In this document: piece after piece, positions 1 through 8,299 of the stretch
How positions within the stretch are numbered: the stretch's first letter is position 1
Layout of the letters: each line of letters starts with the position of its first letter
Origin: Gracilibacillus lacisalsi DSM 19029
Lineage (GTDB): Bacteria; Bacillota; Bacilli; Bacillales; Amphibacillaceae
DNA length: 64,000 nucleotides
Assembly (NCBI RefSeq): GCF_000377765.1
Contig: NZ_KB898668.1
Location: 62,001 to 126,000, forward strand
Reading direction: 5' to 3'
Position numbers and translations under genes: made by a program
Notes under the pieces: model-generated
Databases searched by the model: none
Seen by the model: only the letters and a program-made list of their open reading frames with translations
Told to the model about the DNA's origin: nothing

Positions 1-285
1 TATTCCAACATATGGTACAGGAAATTCTTCCTCTAATTCACCCTTATGAAGAACACTAATGATTGGTGTTGTAATCTCTACTTTTTGATTTAATAAAGTT
101 GAGAGTGTGGTTGCCGAGCTTCCAAAGGATATATTTCCAATTTCTCCCAAAGCATCTTCTTCAATAGATGATAGGCATTCATCTGTGGAAGGAGCCTCAT
201 TTGAATTCACATCTTCATTGGTATCATCAGAACCATTTAATAGCGCATCTATTTCGTCTTGGGATAACATTCCATCATTCATCAT
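1..285 (-). CDS. fliY: Flagellar switch protein FliY, N-terminal part
   Basis: FliY is the Bacillus-type FliN-like C-ring protein that also dephosphorylates CheY-P. Only the first 95 codons are present; the rest lies beyond the left edge. A FliM-like CheY-binding peptide (LSQDEIDALLNG, residues 7-18) is followed by an acidic linker and the start of a CheC-like domain (ALGEIGNIS, near residues 45-53), the usual FliY order. The ATG at 285 overlaps the end of fliM by 11 bases, and GGAGGGG lies just upstream inside fliM, so the two are translationally coupled. The C-terminal SpoA/FliN domain cannot be checked here. Confidence 0.93.
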   Translation of the reverse strand, partial: MMNDGMLSQDEIDALLNGSDDTNEDVNSNEAPSTDECLSSIEEDALGEIGNISFGSSATTLSTLLNQKVEITTPIISVLHKGELEEEFPVPYVGI

Positions 286-1276
286 CGTGATCCCCTCCCT
301 TAATTTCGTCTATTACTTGTACTGCAATCTTTTGTTTTTTCTTTCCTGGTTGTACAAGAAATTTAGGCTCTTGATCAACTTGTAATGTTAAAGCTTGATC
401 AATACTCTTATCCAGTACAATGGTGTCATCTATTCCTAAAAATAAAAATTCTTCTAATGTAATCGATGTTTCACCTAATATGGCTGTCATATCCAAACTT
501 GTCTGTTTGATATTATAAGAAATAGATTCATATTCTTCTGGTTTTCTCTCTTTAGAATTTTCATTTTGCATCCAATAATGAACAGATAATTTAGGTATAA
601 TCGGTTCAAGTACTACATGAGGGATACAAATGTTAATCATACCGCTACTATCACCAATGGTAGTATCCAGAGATACAACGACAACTGTTTCATTAGGCGA
701 AACGAGTTGTAAAAATTGTGGATTTACTTCAAAGTCCTCCAACATTGGATCAATATTAACTACTGAGCTCCAGGCTTCTTGAAGATTGTCTAAAGCTTTT
801 TCAAACAGTTGTGACATCAGAGTTGTTTCAATCTCGGTTAAGTTATCAATCTTATTAACACTGCTTCCTTTACCACCTAGCATACGATCCATCATGGCAT
901 AAGCTATATTTGGATTGAATTCAAAAATAATTCTTCCATCCAATGGTTCAACACTGTAGACATTTAAAATTGTTTTGCTTGGAATCGAGCGAATGAACTC
1001 TTCATAAGGAATTTGATCTACCGAAGCAACAGAAATATGTACATAAGTTCTTAACTGTGCTGAAAAATACGTTGATAACAATCTAGCAAAGTTATCATGA
1101 ATTCTGGAAATACTTCTAATTTGATCCTTAGAAAATCTTAATGCTCTTTTAAAATCATATACTTTTACCTTTTTATCTTTTTCTTCTTCTTTTAATTGAT
1201 TGGCATCCATTTCACCAGATGATAAAGCTGATAATAAGGCGTCAATCTCATTTTGCGAAAGAACTTCATCTGCCAT
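275..1276 (-). CDS. fliM: Flagellar motor switch protein FliM
   Basis: FliM is the C-ring protein that binds phosphorylated CheY and, with FliG and FliY, sets rotation direction. The N-terminal CheY-binding peptide (LSQNEIDALLSAL, residues 5-17) is clear. It is followed by the CheC-like middle domain, with the LGGKG loop near residue 133, and a C-terminal SpoA-like domain. At 333 residues it has the normal length. The ATG at 1276 follows a strong GGAGGTGG site. It lies between fliL and fliY in the usual fla/che order, and its stop overlaps the fliY start. Confidence 0.97.
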   Translation of the reverse strand: MADEVLSQNEIDALLSALSSGEMDANQLKEEEKDKKVKVYDFKRALRFSKDQIRSISRIHDNFARLLSTYFSAQLRTYVHISVASVDQIPYEEFIRSIPSKTILNVYSVEPLDGRIIFEFNPNIAYAMMDRMLGGKGSSVNKIDNLTEIETTLMSQLFEKALDNLQEAWSSVVNIDPMLEDFEVNPQFLQLVSPNETVVVVSLDTTIGDSSGMINICIPHVVLEPIIPKLSVHYWMQNENSKERKPEEYESISYNIKQTSLDMTAILGETSITLEEFLFLGIDDTIVLDKSIDQALTLQVDQEPKFLVQPGKKKQKIAVQVIDEIKGGDHDDE

Positions 1277-1301
1277 TTTTCCACCTCCATTCGGAGTAAA
1301 C

Positions 1302-1718
1302 TTACTGGATAACTTTACTTATAATTAAGACATCGACGATTTGACCTTCCGTCATATGTTTATTCATAGCTGTTTTCATATCACTTTCTAACTCCGATAA
1401 ATTGTCTTGAAAGTCATTTGCTGTTAAATCAACTGAAGATTTTATAAATTCATTTTTTACTTGGAATTCTCTTTTTTCAATTTCTTCTAATGCAGCTTTA
1501 CTATTTGTAATAAATTGAAATTGAATGAGAACGAAATTACCATCATTTAAATCTGTTCTTATTTCTTCGGTTGTATAAGAGTATTTCACCATATCATCAA
1601 TTGACATTGCCGCGCCTTCATCGGGGTTACTGTCTAATAGAAAATATAATGTTACAGCTCCTGCTATCGTAATGATTAATAAAACGACAACCAGTATTTT
1701 TATTAACTTAGGATTCAT
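1302..1718 (-). CDS. fliL: Flagellar basal body-associated protein FliL
   Basis: FliL is a single-pass membrane protein that sits by the stators and supports torque. One hydrophobic segment (about residues 4-26 from the chosen ATG) precedes an extracytoplasmic domain with the FliL-like TTEEIRTDLNDG and QFQF strands. Two starts are possible: GTG at 1730, which overlaps swrD by 23 bases, or ATG at 1718. I prefer the ATG because AGGTG lies about 8 nt before it, and because it gives a short positively charged N-terminus (MNPK) as in relatives. The product is then 138 residues. Confidence 0.9.
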   Translation of the reverse strand: MNPKLIKILVVVLLIITIAGAVTLYFLLDSNPDEGAAMSIDDMVKYSYTTEEIRTDLNDGNFVLIQFQFITNSKAALEEIEKREFQVKNEFIKSSVDLTANDFQDNLSELESDMKTAMNKHMTEGQIVDVLIISKVIQ

Positions 1719-1932
1719 TACCTTGTTCACCTACTTCTCTTTGAAGTTGAATGAGACCAATTTCCTTATAAAACTCTCTCACCATTTCCTTGACAGCTTC
1801 TTCTGATTCTTTCACAAACAATTTTTTCTGATTGGTCAAAGTGATCGTTGTATCTGGAAAAGACTCAATCCGTTCTATGTATATTGCGTTAATCGTAATC
1901 GTGTCACCTTTTAATTTGGTTAATGTAATCAT
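1708..1932 (-). CDS. swrD: SwrD/FlbD family swarming motility protein
   Basis: This small FlbD-family protein corresponds to B. subtilis SwrD (formerly YlzI), which raises flagellar motor torque for swarming. The 74 residues start with the family pattern MITLTKLKG, followed by INAIYIERIESFPDTTITL. It sits between flgE and fliL as in B. subtilis. Its translation signal is odd. The only good Shine-Dalgarno (GGAGG, 1971-1975) lies nearly 40 nt upstream of the ATG, separated from it by a perfect 12-bp hairpin listed separately. The stop overlaps fliL if the GTG start of fliL is used. Confidence 0.9.
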   Translation of the reverse strand: MITLTKLKGDTITINAIYIERIESFPDTTITLTNQKKLFVKESEEAVKEMVREFYKEIGLIQLQREVGEQGNES

Positions 1933-1938
1933 AGATTT

Positions 1939-1969
1939 AGAGAGTTAAGGATTAGAGCCTTAACTCTCT
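1939..1969 (-). promoter_or_regulatory. Hairpin between the swrD Shine-Dalgarno and start codon
   Basis: Arms at 1939-1950 and 1958-1969 are perfect 12-bp inverted repeats around a 7-nt loop. On the transcribed strand GGAGG ends one base before the hairpin, and the swrD ATG begins six bases after it. Folding brings the two to about 7 nt apart. There is no U-run after the hairpin on the coding strand, so a terminator is unlikely. The structure is seen in the sequence; its role in initiation is inferred. Confidence 0.7.
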
Positions 1970-1979
1970 TCCTCCTTTT

Positions 1980-2837
1980 TTATCGTTTTAAGTTCACCAG
2001 TTCCTGTAAAATTTCATCAGAGGTTGTAATAATTCTAGTATTTGCTTGAAAACCACGTTGAGCAGTAATCATTTCAGTAAATTCTTCAGAAAGATCGACG
2101 TTTGACATTTCTAATGCCCCTGCAACAATAGAAGCTGTTCCACCTTCTTCAGGTTGATAATAAATCGTATCATCTTCACCAGTTTCAAACTGACCGTCGT
2201 TAACAGTAGTCTGATACATATTTGACCCTACCTTTTCCAAGCCACCTTCATTAGCGAACTTACTTAAAGCAATTTGCCCGGCAACTCTTGTTTCTCCATC
2301 TTCAACATAATTAACTACTCCATTTCCTTCAATACTGAAACTTGAAGCAGTATCAGGGATATTAATAATCCCAACTTGACTATGGTCGATATCGTCAATG
2401 GACGAAGGCTCATCTCCTTGTGGTTGAAAACCCATTAAATATTGACCATTAGCATTTACGATATTACCATCATCATCTAGATACATATTACCTGCACGTG
2501 AGTACTGTAATTCATCACCTTCTTGAAAAACAAACATGCCGTCCCCTTCTAATTGAAGATCCAATGGGCGCTCTGTCGTTTGACGATTTCCTTGTGTATG
2601 AACATTATCAATTGAACCTAATTGAGAGCCTGTCCCGACTTGAGCAGGATTGATCCCCCCACGATTAGCAGTTGGAGCACTTGCACCAGAGACAGTTTGA
2701 CTCATCATATCCTGAAAAGTTGCGCGACCTTTTTTAAAACCTGCTGTATTTACGTTGGCTATATTGTTACCTACTACATCTAATTTTGTTTGAAAACTCT
2801 TCATACCCGAAATACCAGCATACATTGAACGTAACAT
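1980..2837 (-). CDS. flgE: Flagellar hook protein FlgE (often annotated FlgG)
   Basis: This is an axial rod/hook-family protein, in Bacillus fla/che operons the hook subunit. It starts with the family N-terminal motif MLRSMYAGISGMKSFQ and contains the rod-protein signature VGNNIANVNTAGFKK. It ends with the conserved coiled-coil segment EFTEMITAQRGFQANTR. At 285 residues it is short for Gram-negative hooks but typical for Bacillus. Similar proteins are often named FlgG. It lies downstream of the capping protein gene flgD and the TIGR02530 gene. GGAAAGGAAG precedes the ATG. Confidence 0.92.
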   Translation of the reverse strand: MLRSMYAGISGMKSFQTKLDVVGNNIANVNTAGFKKGRATFQDMMSQTVSGASAPTANRGGINPAQVGTGSQLGSIDNVHTQGNRQTTERPLDLQLEGDGMFVFQEGDELQYSRAGNMYLDDDGNIVNANGQYLMGFQPQGDEPSSIDDIDHSQVGIINIPDTASSFSIEGNGVVNYVEDGETRVAGQIALSKFANEGGLEKVGSNMYQTTVNDGQFETGEDDTIYYQPEEGGTASIVAGALEMSNVDLSEEFTEMITAQRGFQANTRIITTSDEILQELVNLKR

Positions 2838-2863
2838 TTATAACTTCCTTTCCATTTTTTATT

Positions 2864-2889
2864 AAGCTATCGCTGTCGGTTGATAGCTT
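2864..2889 (-). repeat. Inverted repeat between the TIGR02530 gene and flgE
   Basis: AAGCTATC (2864-2871) and GATAGCTT (2882-2889) form an 8-bp stem with a 10-nt loop in the 76-bp gap before flgE. No T-run follows on the minus strand, so it does not look like a strong terminator. It may affect mRNA stability or access to the flgE ribosome site. Confidence 0.45.
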
Positions 2890-2913
2890 GTAAGCCTCCC
2901 TTGTGGGTCCAGC

Positions 2914-3273
2914 CTAATCCATTACGATCGTTCCATTAATATTGGTAAAGATTTTACTGCTTAACTCACTTTTATCCAATGCAGTTATCACTTTCTTACT
3001 TTCTGCATTAACAATAAATGCTGCATCACCCATTATCACTAATGACTCTTTTACACCTTTATCCTTAGCTTGATCTAGTTTCTCGTTCATCTTGTTCCAA
3101 TCTGTATCACTCAAATGAATATCTCGCTGAATCATTCTGTCACTAGCATGTTTACTTATTTCAATTTCCTGTTGTTGTTTTAAGACTTTAGCAAAATCAC
3201 TAGATTTATTTTGTTGAACTGTTAAGTTTTTTGGAACAAGTGGATGATGATAAGCATGAATCCGATTATCCAT
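2914..3273 (-). CDS. TIGR02530-family flagellar operon protein
   Basis: This 119-residue protein matches, from memory, the small flagellar-operon family TIGR02530, found between flgD and the hook gene in many Firmicutes but not at this place in B. subtilis. The conserved core (ISKHASDRMIQRDI, then DAAFIVNAESKKVITALD and a C-terminal FTNINGTIVMD) is visible. No membrane segment or signal peptide is seen. GAGGAGGG precedes the ATG. The position suggests a role in hook assembly, but no biochemical function is established. The family assignment is fairly sure; the function is unknown. Confidence 0.8.
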   Translation of the reverse strand: MDNRIHAYHHPLVPKNLTVQQNKSSDFAKVLKQQQEIEISKHASDRMIQRDIHLSDTDWNKMNEKLDQAKDKGVKESLVIMGDAAFIVNAESKKVITALDKSELSSKIFTNINGTIVMD

Positions 3274-3288
3274 AGTATCCCTCCTCTT

Positions 3289-3741
3289 TTATTCCGCGGA
3301 AGGATCATTGATTCTGAGTACCTCATCGGTAAATATGTTCGTTTCATTCTCTAACTCTATTACAGCATATCCATTCTTTTGGGAGATAGCTTTTACTTCA
3401 CTAGTTAGTATCTCTTTTGGTTCTGCCACTTCACCTGTTTTCTCATCTATCCGATAATAACTAACTTCTTTTCCGATTAAATGACTGTATTGTATAACTG
3501 GAGAAACGGTTTGATTTTGTACTAACGTATCAATAGAATTAGACATGTTCATCATTTGCTCTAACGATGAAAAAGTTGTCATTTGTGAGATAAACTCTTT
3601 ATCCTCCATCGGATTTAGTGGATCCTGATTTTTTAGTTGTGTCATTAAAATTTTTAAAAACTCATCTTTCCCTAAACTATTGTTAACCTCTCTTGATTGA
3701 TTTTGGTTAGATAAATAATAGGATGGATCAATAGAAGTCAT
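3289..3741 (-). CDS. flgD: Flagellar hook capping protein FlgD
   Basis: FlgD forms the temporary cap under which hook subunits polymerise. The N-terminal hallmark LGKDEFLKILMTQLKNQDPL (about residues 24-43) is followed by NPMEDKEFISQMTTFSSLEQ, the diagnostic FlgD_N segment. The rest is a short beta-rich region. At 150 residues it is about the size of Bacillus FlgD and lacks the long C-terminal domains of proteobacterial forms. It lies directly after fliK. Confidence 0.96.
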   Translation of the reverse strand: MTSIDPSYYLSNQNQSREVNNSLGKDEFLKILMTQLKNQDPLNPMEDKEFISQMTTFSSLEQMMNMSNSIDTLVQNQTVSPVIQYSHLIGKEVSYYRIDEKTGEVAEPKEILTSEVKAISQKNGYAVIELENETNIFTDEVLRINDPSAE

Positions 3742-3751
3742 TGTTTATCAC

Positions 3752-5164
3752 CTACACTTTCGCGTCCATCAAGATGTCGTGGAAACTTAGATTTTGATGT
3801 TCTGCATTATTCTCTTCCTGCTCCTGATCGTTCGTCTGTTCCTGCTGATCTTCTCCTTGAGAATTCAGGTTGTCATCCGTTAATTCTTCTTGGTTAACCT
3901 GACTAAAGTTTTCTTGTTTTTCAATGATTACTTGTTGTGGCGAGAACATATGACGAAGCTGCTTTAAGTTCCCTTCTAACAATTCCTTAGCACCTTGTGT
4001 ACTAGCAATCATTTTAACTGTCATTTCGCCATTGATTTGCGTTAATTTAACCGTAATATCGCCTAAATGTTCTGGTTGAAGCTTTAACATCAGCTGATTA
4101 GTCCCACTTGCTAGTTTCATGAAATTGCTTTTTTGCATGACTTGCTGAAATTGATCAATAAGTTGTTTCTGTACTATTTGTTGATCACTATTTGTTTGGG
4201 ACAAATGAATCACATATTGTTGTACCTTCGATTGAACTTGTTGAGTACCAGTATCATTTCTAACGATTTGCGCTTGCTCCTGCTTCATTACAGGTTCTAT
4301 TCTTTCCATTGCACCTTCAATCCACCGCTTTACATCTTGTTGCGTAACTTTTTGCGTACTTCCATAATGTTGTTGCATGGACGTGCGATTTTGAAAGTTT
4401 GCTAATAACTTAGACCATATTTCATTACTTTTCTCATTGGTAGCTTCTGTTAGAAGGTTCTGTGCTGCATGCAATGACTGATTATTCATTTGTGACCATT
4501 GCTTCAACAATTGTAAGATTTGTTTGTAATCACGACTACTAATAGTTTGATTTTGAATTTGTTGTAGCATTTTTTCTGTTTGTTCTACTAATGATTTTGC
4601 TTTTTCAGTTAAAGCATCTTCTCTGCTTTGGTTTTTTTGAACTATATTATTTTGTACAAGAAAGCTATCGCTAAAATAAAAATTAGTATATTGTTCTGGT
4701 GTCTTTTGAGTTTCACCAAATTTACTCTCGCCTATGTGATCGATTTCTAGCAACTTCTTGATCAAGTCCATTAATACTTCTTGATCCTCTACCTCAAGCT
4801 GCCCTTCTAATAAATCTATCTGATCATCATTTAGGTTCTCCGTGATAAATGTCATTAATTCCCCTTGTGATAAAGCTTTATTGTCAGTGTTCTCAAGCTT
4901 ATTGTTGATCATGTTGAGTATGTCAGCTATTCCATCCAACTGTTCTTCTGATAAACTTCCTAAGGACTCTCGTAGCGATTCTGTATCAATTAGATTTACT
5001 AACCTTTTATCAGCTTCGGGTTCCGATATACTAGCTAGTTGTCTATTGTTTATCATATTGGATGACATAAGATCAGAAAAACCTTTTCCCTCTACTTTAT
5101 CTCTTATAGTATTAAGTGCGGAAACAGCTGAGCCATTTGCAAACCATTCAGGTGCTACTATCAT
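3752..5164 (-). CDS. fliK: Flagellar hook-length control protein FliK
   Basis: FliK measures hook length and triggers the export switch to filament substrates. A long, poorly conserved, Gln- and Asn-rich N-terminal region precedes the FliK C-terminal domain. That domain carries LKLQPEHLGDITVKL (about residues 360-375), the conserved Flg_hook signature, and a Gln/Glu-rich tail. An in-frame start exists at 5200 inside ylxF, but the ATG at 5164 has AAAGGGGGT 6-8 nt upstream and is the better start, giving 470 residues. It sits between ylxF and flgD. Confidence 0.9.
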   Translation of the reverse strand: MIVAPEWFANGSAVSALNTIRDKVEGKGFSDLMSSNMINNRQLASISEPEADKRLVNLIDTESLRESLGSLSEEQLDGIADILNMINNKLENTDNKALSQGELMTFITENLNDDQIDLLEGQLEVEDQEVLMDLIKKLLEIDHIGESKFGETQKTPEQYTNFYFSDSFLVQNNIVQKNQSREDALTEKAKSLVEQTEKMLQQIQNQTISSRDYKQILQLLKQWSQMNNQSLHAAQNLLTEATNEKSNEIWSKLLANFQNRTSMQQHYGSTQKVTQQDVKRWIEGAMERIEPVMKQEQAQIVRNDTGTQQVQSKVQQYVIHLSQTNSDQQIVQKQLIDQFQQVMQKSNFMKLASGTNQLMLKLQPEHLGDITVKLTQINGEMTVKMIASTQGAKELLEGNLKQLRHMFSPQQVIIEKQENFSQVNQEELTDDNLNSQGEDQQEQTNDQEQEENNAEHQNLSFHDILMDAKV

Positions 5165-5192
5165 TTTTTCACCCCCTTTCAAATTCGTTTCA

Positions 5193-5777
5193 TTATTCAT
5201 TCACTAATAAATCTGAATATTCTGCCGCTATTTCCGGGTCCATCTCACCTAAGATTTCTCCTCTAACTTCTGAATCTAATTGACGTAACAATGGAACAGC
5301 GATGCTAGTCTCCATTGTTTCCATTATAGGTGCTGCCGTCTTTGATTTCATTGCCGTAAAGGAAGCAGCAAGCTCCTCATATGAATCTGAACTTTCGGTA
5401 TCACTCTCTTGAGCTTCTTCCAATTCTACTATTTGTGAAGACAAATCTGATATTTCTTCTTCCAATTCAGAAATAGTTCCATCTTTGGATTGAACGTCAT
5501 ATTGCAAGGCATCGATCTCTTCTTGAAGGCTATCAATTTGTTGATCCTTCTCAGCCATCTGATTAGCATGTAATTCTTCTTGATCCGTTGTCACATGCTC
5601 GTCTATAAATGGAACCTTATTCAATGTTTCCTTGGTATATTTACCAACATCCACGCCCATAAAGTATAGGATGACTACCGCAAACAGTAATGCAACAATT
5701 AACGGTACAACTATAACTATTAACCACTGAAAAATACTCGGTTTTTTTTCTTTATTTTTCTTTGGATTGGTCGCCAT
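5193..5777 (-). CDS. ylxF: YlxF/MotE-family flagellar protein
   Basis: YlxF is a conserved flagellar-operon protein related to MotE, a putative chaperone or stator partner. A basic N-terminus is followed by one membrane segment (about residues 17-41). A coiled coil of E/Q/L heptads (about residues 70-125) leads to a C-terminal helical domain with PLLRQLDSEVRGEILGEMDP, like the MgtE N-terminal fold of the family. The topology suggests a membrane anchor with an extracytoplasmic or periplasm-like coiled coil. The precise role is unproven. Confidence 0.82.
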   Translation of the reverse strand: MATNPKKNKEKKPSIFQWLIVIVVPLIVALLFAVVILYFMGVDVGKYTKETLNKVPFIDEHVTTDQEELHANQMAEKDQQIDSLQEEIDALQYDVQSKDGTISELEEEISDLSSQIVELEEAQESDTESSDSYEELAASFTAMKSKTAAPIMETMETSIAVPLLRQLDSEVRGEILGEMDPEIAAEYSDLLVNE

Positions 5778-5791
5778 TTCTTCACCTATCC

Positions 5792-6232
5792 TTACTTTTC
5801 TATATACTTACGAATGGAAATTTCATCCATTAACATTAAGTTTTTTTTATCTTCTAATTGTCTATACTGCTGTTCTTTTTTGTCGATAATTTTTTCTATT
5901 TTTTTTACTTCGATATAATGCTCGGTTACATACTCTTGTACTTGGTCCATATACTTTCTTGCTGCATCTACTTTTTTTTGAACATTTACTATCGCGGGCA
6001 TAAGAAAGTCTAAATATTGATGATAGGATTTGATTGTTTCAATTTGGGACTTGTCTGACAATGACTGCTTATAGCTTTCTTCAATCTTCTCTTTCTTTTT
6101 CAGCAAATCATATAAGTGACTTGCATGCTTTTCAAATTCCGCTGTGGCTTCTTGAAATTTAAGTTGGGCGTCGTTTTTTTCATTTTCTCTTATCATTCTG
6201 ATCTTTTCATAACCATGTAATTGATTCATCAT
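5792..6232 (-). CDS. fliJ: Flagellar export chaperone FliJ
   Basis: FliJ is the coiled-coil stalk of the flagellar export ATPase and helps couple FliI to the export gate. The 146 residues are almost entirely heptad-like, lysine- and glutamate-rich helix, as in the family. The ATG overlaps the fliI stop (TGATGATG), with AAAGGAGT inside the end of fliI as ribosome site. A second ATG follows immediately. Position between fliI and ylxF supports the call, since sequence motifs are weak. Confidence 0.9.
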   Translation of the reverse strand: MMNQLHGYEKIRMIRENEKNDAQLKFQEATAEFEKHASHLYDLLKKKEKIEESYKQSLSDKSQIETIKSYHQYLDFLMPAIVNVQKKVDAARKYMDQVQEYVTEHYIEVKKIEKIIDKKEQQYRQLEDKKNLMLMDEISIRKYIEK

Positions 6233-7548
6233 CAGAAATTACTCCTTTTTGCCAGTTCTTGTAATTGTTGAAGCGCCGTTTTTTCATCTGCGTTTTCATT
6301 CATATCCTGCTTCAAGACGTTTAAAATCCCTGGTTGAAGTTGAATCGCCTGGTCAACGGATTTATTAGAGCCTCTTTTATAAGCCCCTATTTGAATTAAC
6401 TCTTGATTATCATCATAGGTAGCTAGAATAGAACGAATTTTCTGCGTTAATTCCAGCCTTTCTTTTGAAACAATCTCAGGCATTACCCTGCTTACAGACT
6501 GCAGAACATTGATCGCTGGGAACTGCCCTTTTTCAGCTAATTTACGATCCAAAATATAATGACCATCCAAGATACCTCTTGTTGTATCAGCAATTGGTTC
6601 GTTAAAGTCATCACCATCCACAAGAACGGTATAAAAAGCTGTAATTGAACCATTTTTACTAGTACCTGTCCGTTCCAACAGAGATGGTAGCATCGCAAAA
6701 ACGGATGGAGTGTACCCTTTTGTTGTTGGTGGTTCTCCAATGGCAAGTCCTATTTCTCGCTGTGCCATAGCTACCCTTGTAACGGAATCCATCATCAAAT
6801 TCACATCATAACCCAAATCCCGAAAGTATTCGCTAATTGCTGTTGCTGTATATGCACCTTTAATTCGCATTAAAGCAGACTGATCAGAGGTGGCAACCAC
6901 CACAATAGATTTCTTTAAACCTTCCGGACCTAACTCGCGTTCAATAAATTCTTTTACTTCTCTCCCACGCTCGCCAATCAGAGCAATTACATTGATATCG
7001 GCATTACTATTTCGAGCAATCATACCTAACAGCGTACTTTTCCCTACACCACTTCCTGCGAAAATTCCAATTCTTTGGCCTTTTCCAACTGTTAACATCG
7101 TATCAATTGCTTTTACGCCAATCTGAATTGGTTCTTTAATTCTAGGTCTTTCAATTGGATTAGGTGGAGCTTGCTCTGTTGGATACTCTTTTAACCCTTT
7201 AGGTAAATGAGAACCATCTAGTAAATTACCAGTTGAATCAATTACCTTGCCGATTAATGCTCTACCTACCTTGATTTGCAATGCATTTTTGCTTGCTTCT
7301 ACTAAACAACCTGCCGCAATATTATGCAGTGTCGAATAAGGCATTAAAAGGACTTTTTTTTCGTAAAAACCAATTACTTCTGCCATGATTTTTTCATTCT
7401 TCTTTTTCGTGTGGATATAGCACACTTCACCAATGCGTGCTTCAGGGCCTCTTGCTTCAATTAATAGCCCAATTACACGGTCTACTTTTCCATATCTTTT
7501 ATAGGCATCTAAATCATGAATTTCATTCAGTATCATTTGTGTTTTCAC
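6232..7548 (-). CDS. fliI: Flagellum-specific ATPase FliI
   Basis: FliI is the cytoplasmic hexameric ATPase that energises unfolding and delivery of flagellar export substrates. It resembles the F1 beta subunit. Walker A (AGSGVGKST) lies near residue 165, the Walker B strand NLMMDSVTRVAMAQREIG near 250, and the signature PSVFAMLPSLLERTG near 285. The 438 residues match B. subtilis FliI. The start is a GTG at 7548 that overlaps fliH by 26 bases; AGGAG about 8 nt upstream supports it over later ATGs. Confidence 0.97.
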   Translation of the reverse strand: MKTQMILNEIHDLDAYKRYGKVDRVIGLLIEARGPEARIGEVCYIHTKKKNEKIMAEVIGFYEKKVLLMPYSTLHNIAAGCLVEASKNALQIKVGRALIGKVIDSTGNLLDGSHLPKGLKEYPTEQAPPNPIERPRIKEPIQIGVKAIDTMLTVGKGQRIGIFAGSGVGKSTLLGMIARNSNADINVIALIGERGREVKEFIERELGPEGLKKSIVVVATSDQSALMRIKGAYTATAISEYFRDLGYDVNLMMDSVTRVAMAQREIGLAIGEPPTTKGYTPSVFAMLPSLLERTGTSKNGSITAFYTVLVDGDDFNEPIADTTRGILDGHYILDRKLAEKGQFPAINVLQSVSRVMPEIVSKERLELTQKIRSILATYDDNQELIQIGAYKRGSNKSVDQAIQLQPGILNVLKQDMNENADEKTALQQLQELAKRSNF

Positions 7549-8299
7549 GTGTGATCTCCTCCACTACATGAAAAAGTCTCGTTCTAATCTCTTCTAATTG
7601 GCTGTCAACAGAAGCATCAATTCTTCCAGACGGTGTTTCGATAATAATTTGTTCTCCTTGCAACTCAACCGACGGATATATTCTAAATTCTATATCATCA
7701 TGAATGATCGAACTTAACTCATCCTTATTTTCGATAAGAAATGGATAATAATTACTGGAGACAAATAATTTAATGTTTGACTGGTCTTTTACCTGCTCTA
7801 TCAAAGATTGCGCAATTCCAACAAATTTCGCATGATCTTGTTGGATAGACTGTTTCAAAACTTTTTCAGCTACAGCCATTGCAATTTGTAAAACTGTCTC
7901 ATCACTCTCTGCAACAATTTTGTGATATTCCTGGTTAGCCGTCTTCAGTACGTCTTTAGCTTCTTTGACTATCTTCTGAAATTGTTGAATACTATCTTCT
8001 TGCCCTTGTTTAAAACCCTGTTGATAGCCTTCTTGTTGGGCCTGTTCCATATAGTGTGCTTTTTCTTGCTCCCACTCCTGGCGCCATTGATTGATTTCTG
8101 CTTGTACTTCTTCTTTCCGTTGTTCTGTTTTATTTAATGTTTCTTGATACTTCTGTTCTGCATCCTCTATTTGCTGGTAGATATTATGTAACGTTTCTTG
8201 ATCATCTTGTTCAGTTGAATGTTGGTTTGTTTTCGGTGTTTCTATTTTTCGTAACTGTATTTTCCTTGGTGGTAAGGAGCGATTAGACAATAATATCAT
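7523..8299 (-). CDS. fliH: Flagellar assembly protein FliH
   Basis: FliH binds and regulates FliI and links it to the C ring. The N-terminal half is a long Gln/Glu-rich coiled coil containing the family GYQQGFKQGQEDS glycine-repeat segment. The C-terminal half resembles the V/F-type ATPase delta/E subunit, with the AMAVAEKVLKQSI stretch and EGEQIIIETPSGRIDAS-like strands. I chose the ATG at 8299 over an upstream start at 8332 because GGTGGAGGAG lies right before it. It overlaps the fliG stop by 17 bases. The product is 258 residues. Confidence 0.92.
   Translation of the reverse strand: MILLSNRSLPPRKIQLRKIETPKTNQHSTEQDDQETLHNIYQQIEDAEQKYQETLNKTEQRKEEVQAEINQWRQEWEQEKAHYMEQAQQEGYQQGFKQGQEDSIQQFQKIVKEAKDVLKTANQEYHKIVAESDETVLQIAMAVAEKVLKQSIQQDHAKFVGIAQSLIEQVKDQSNIKLFVSSNYYPFLIENKDELSSIIHDDIEFRIYPSVELQGEQIIIETPSGRIDASVDSQLEEIRTRLFHVVEEITRENTNDTE

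Noticed and set aside
107-385. Plus-strand frames inside the flagellar genes
   Set aside because: They lie antisense to fliY, fliM and other clearly coding genes, with no ribosome sites and no family resemblance.
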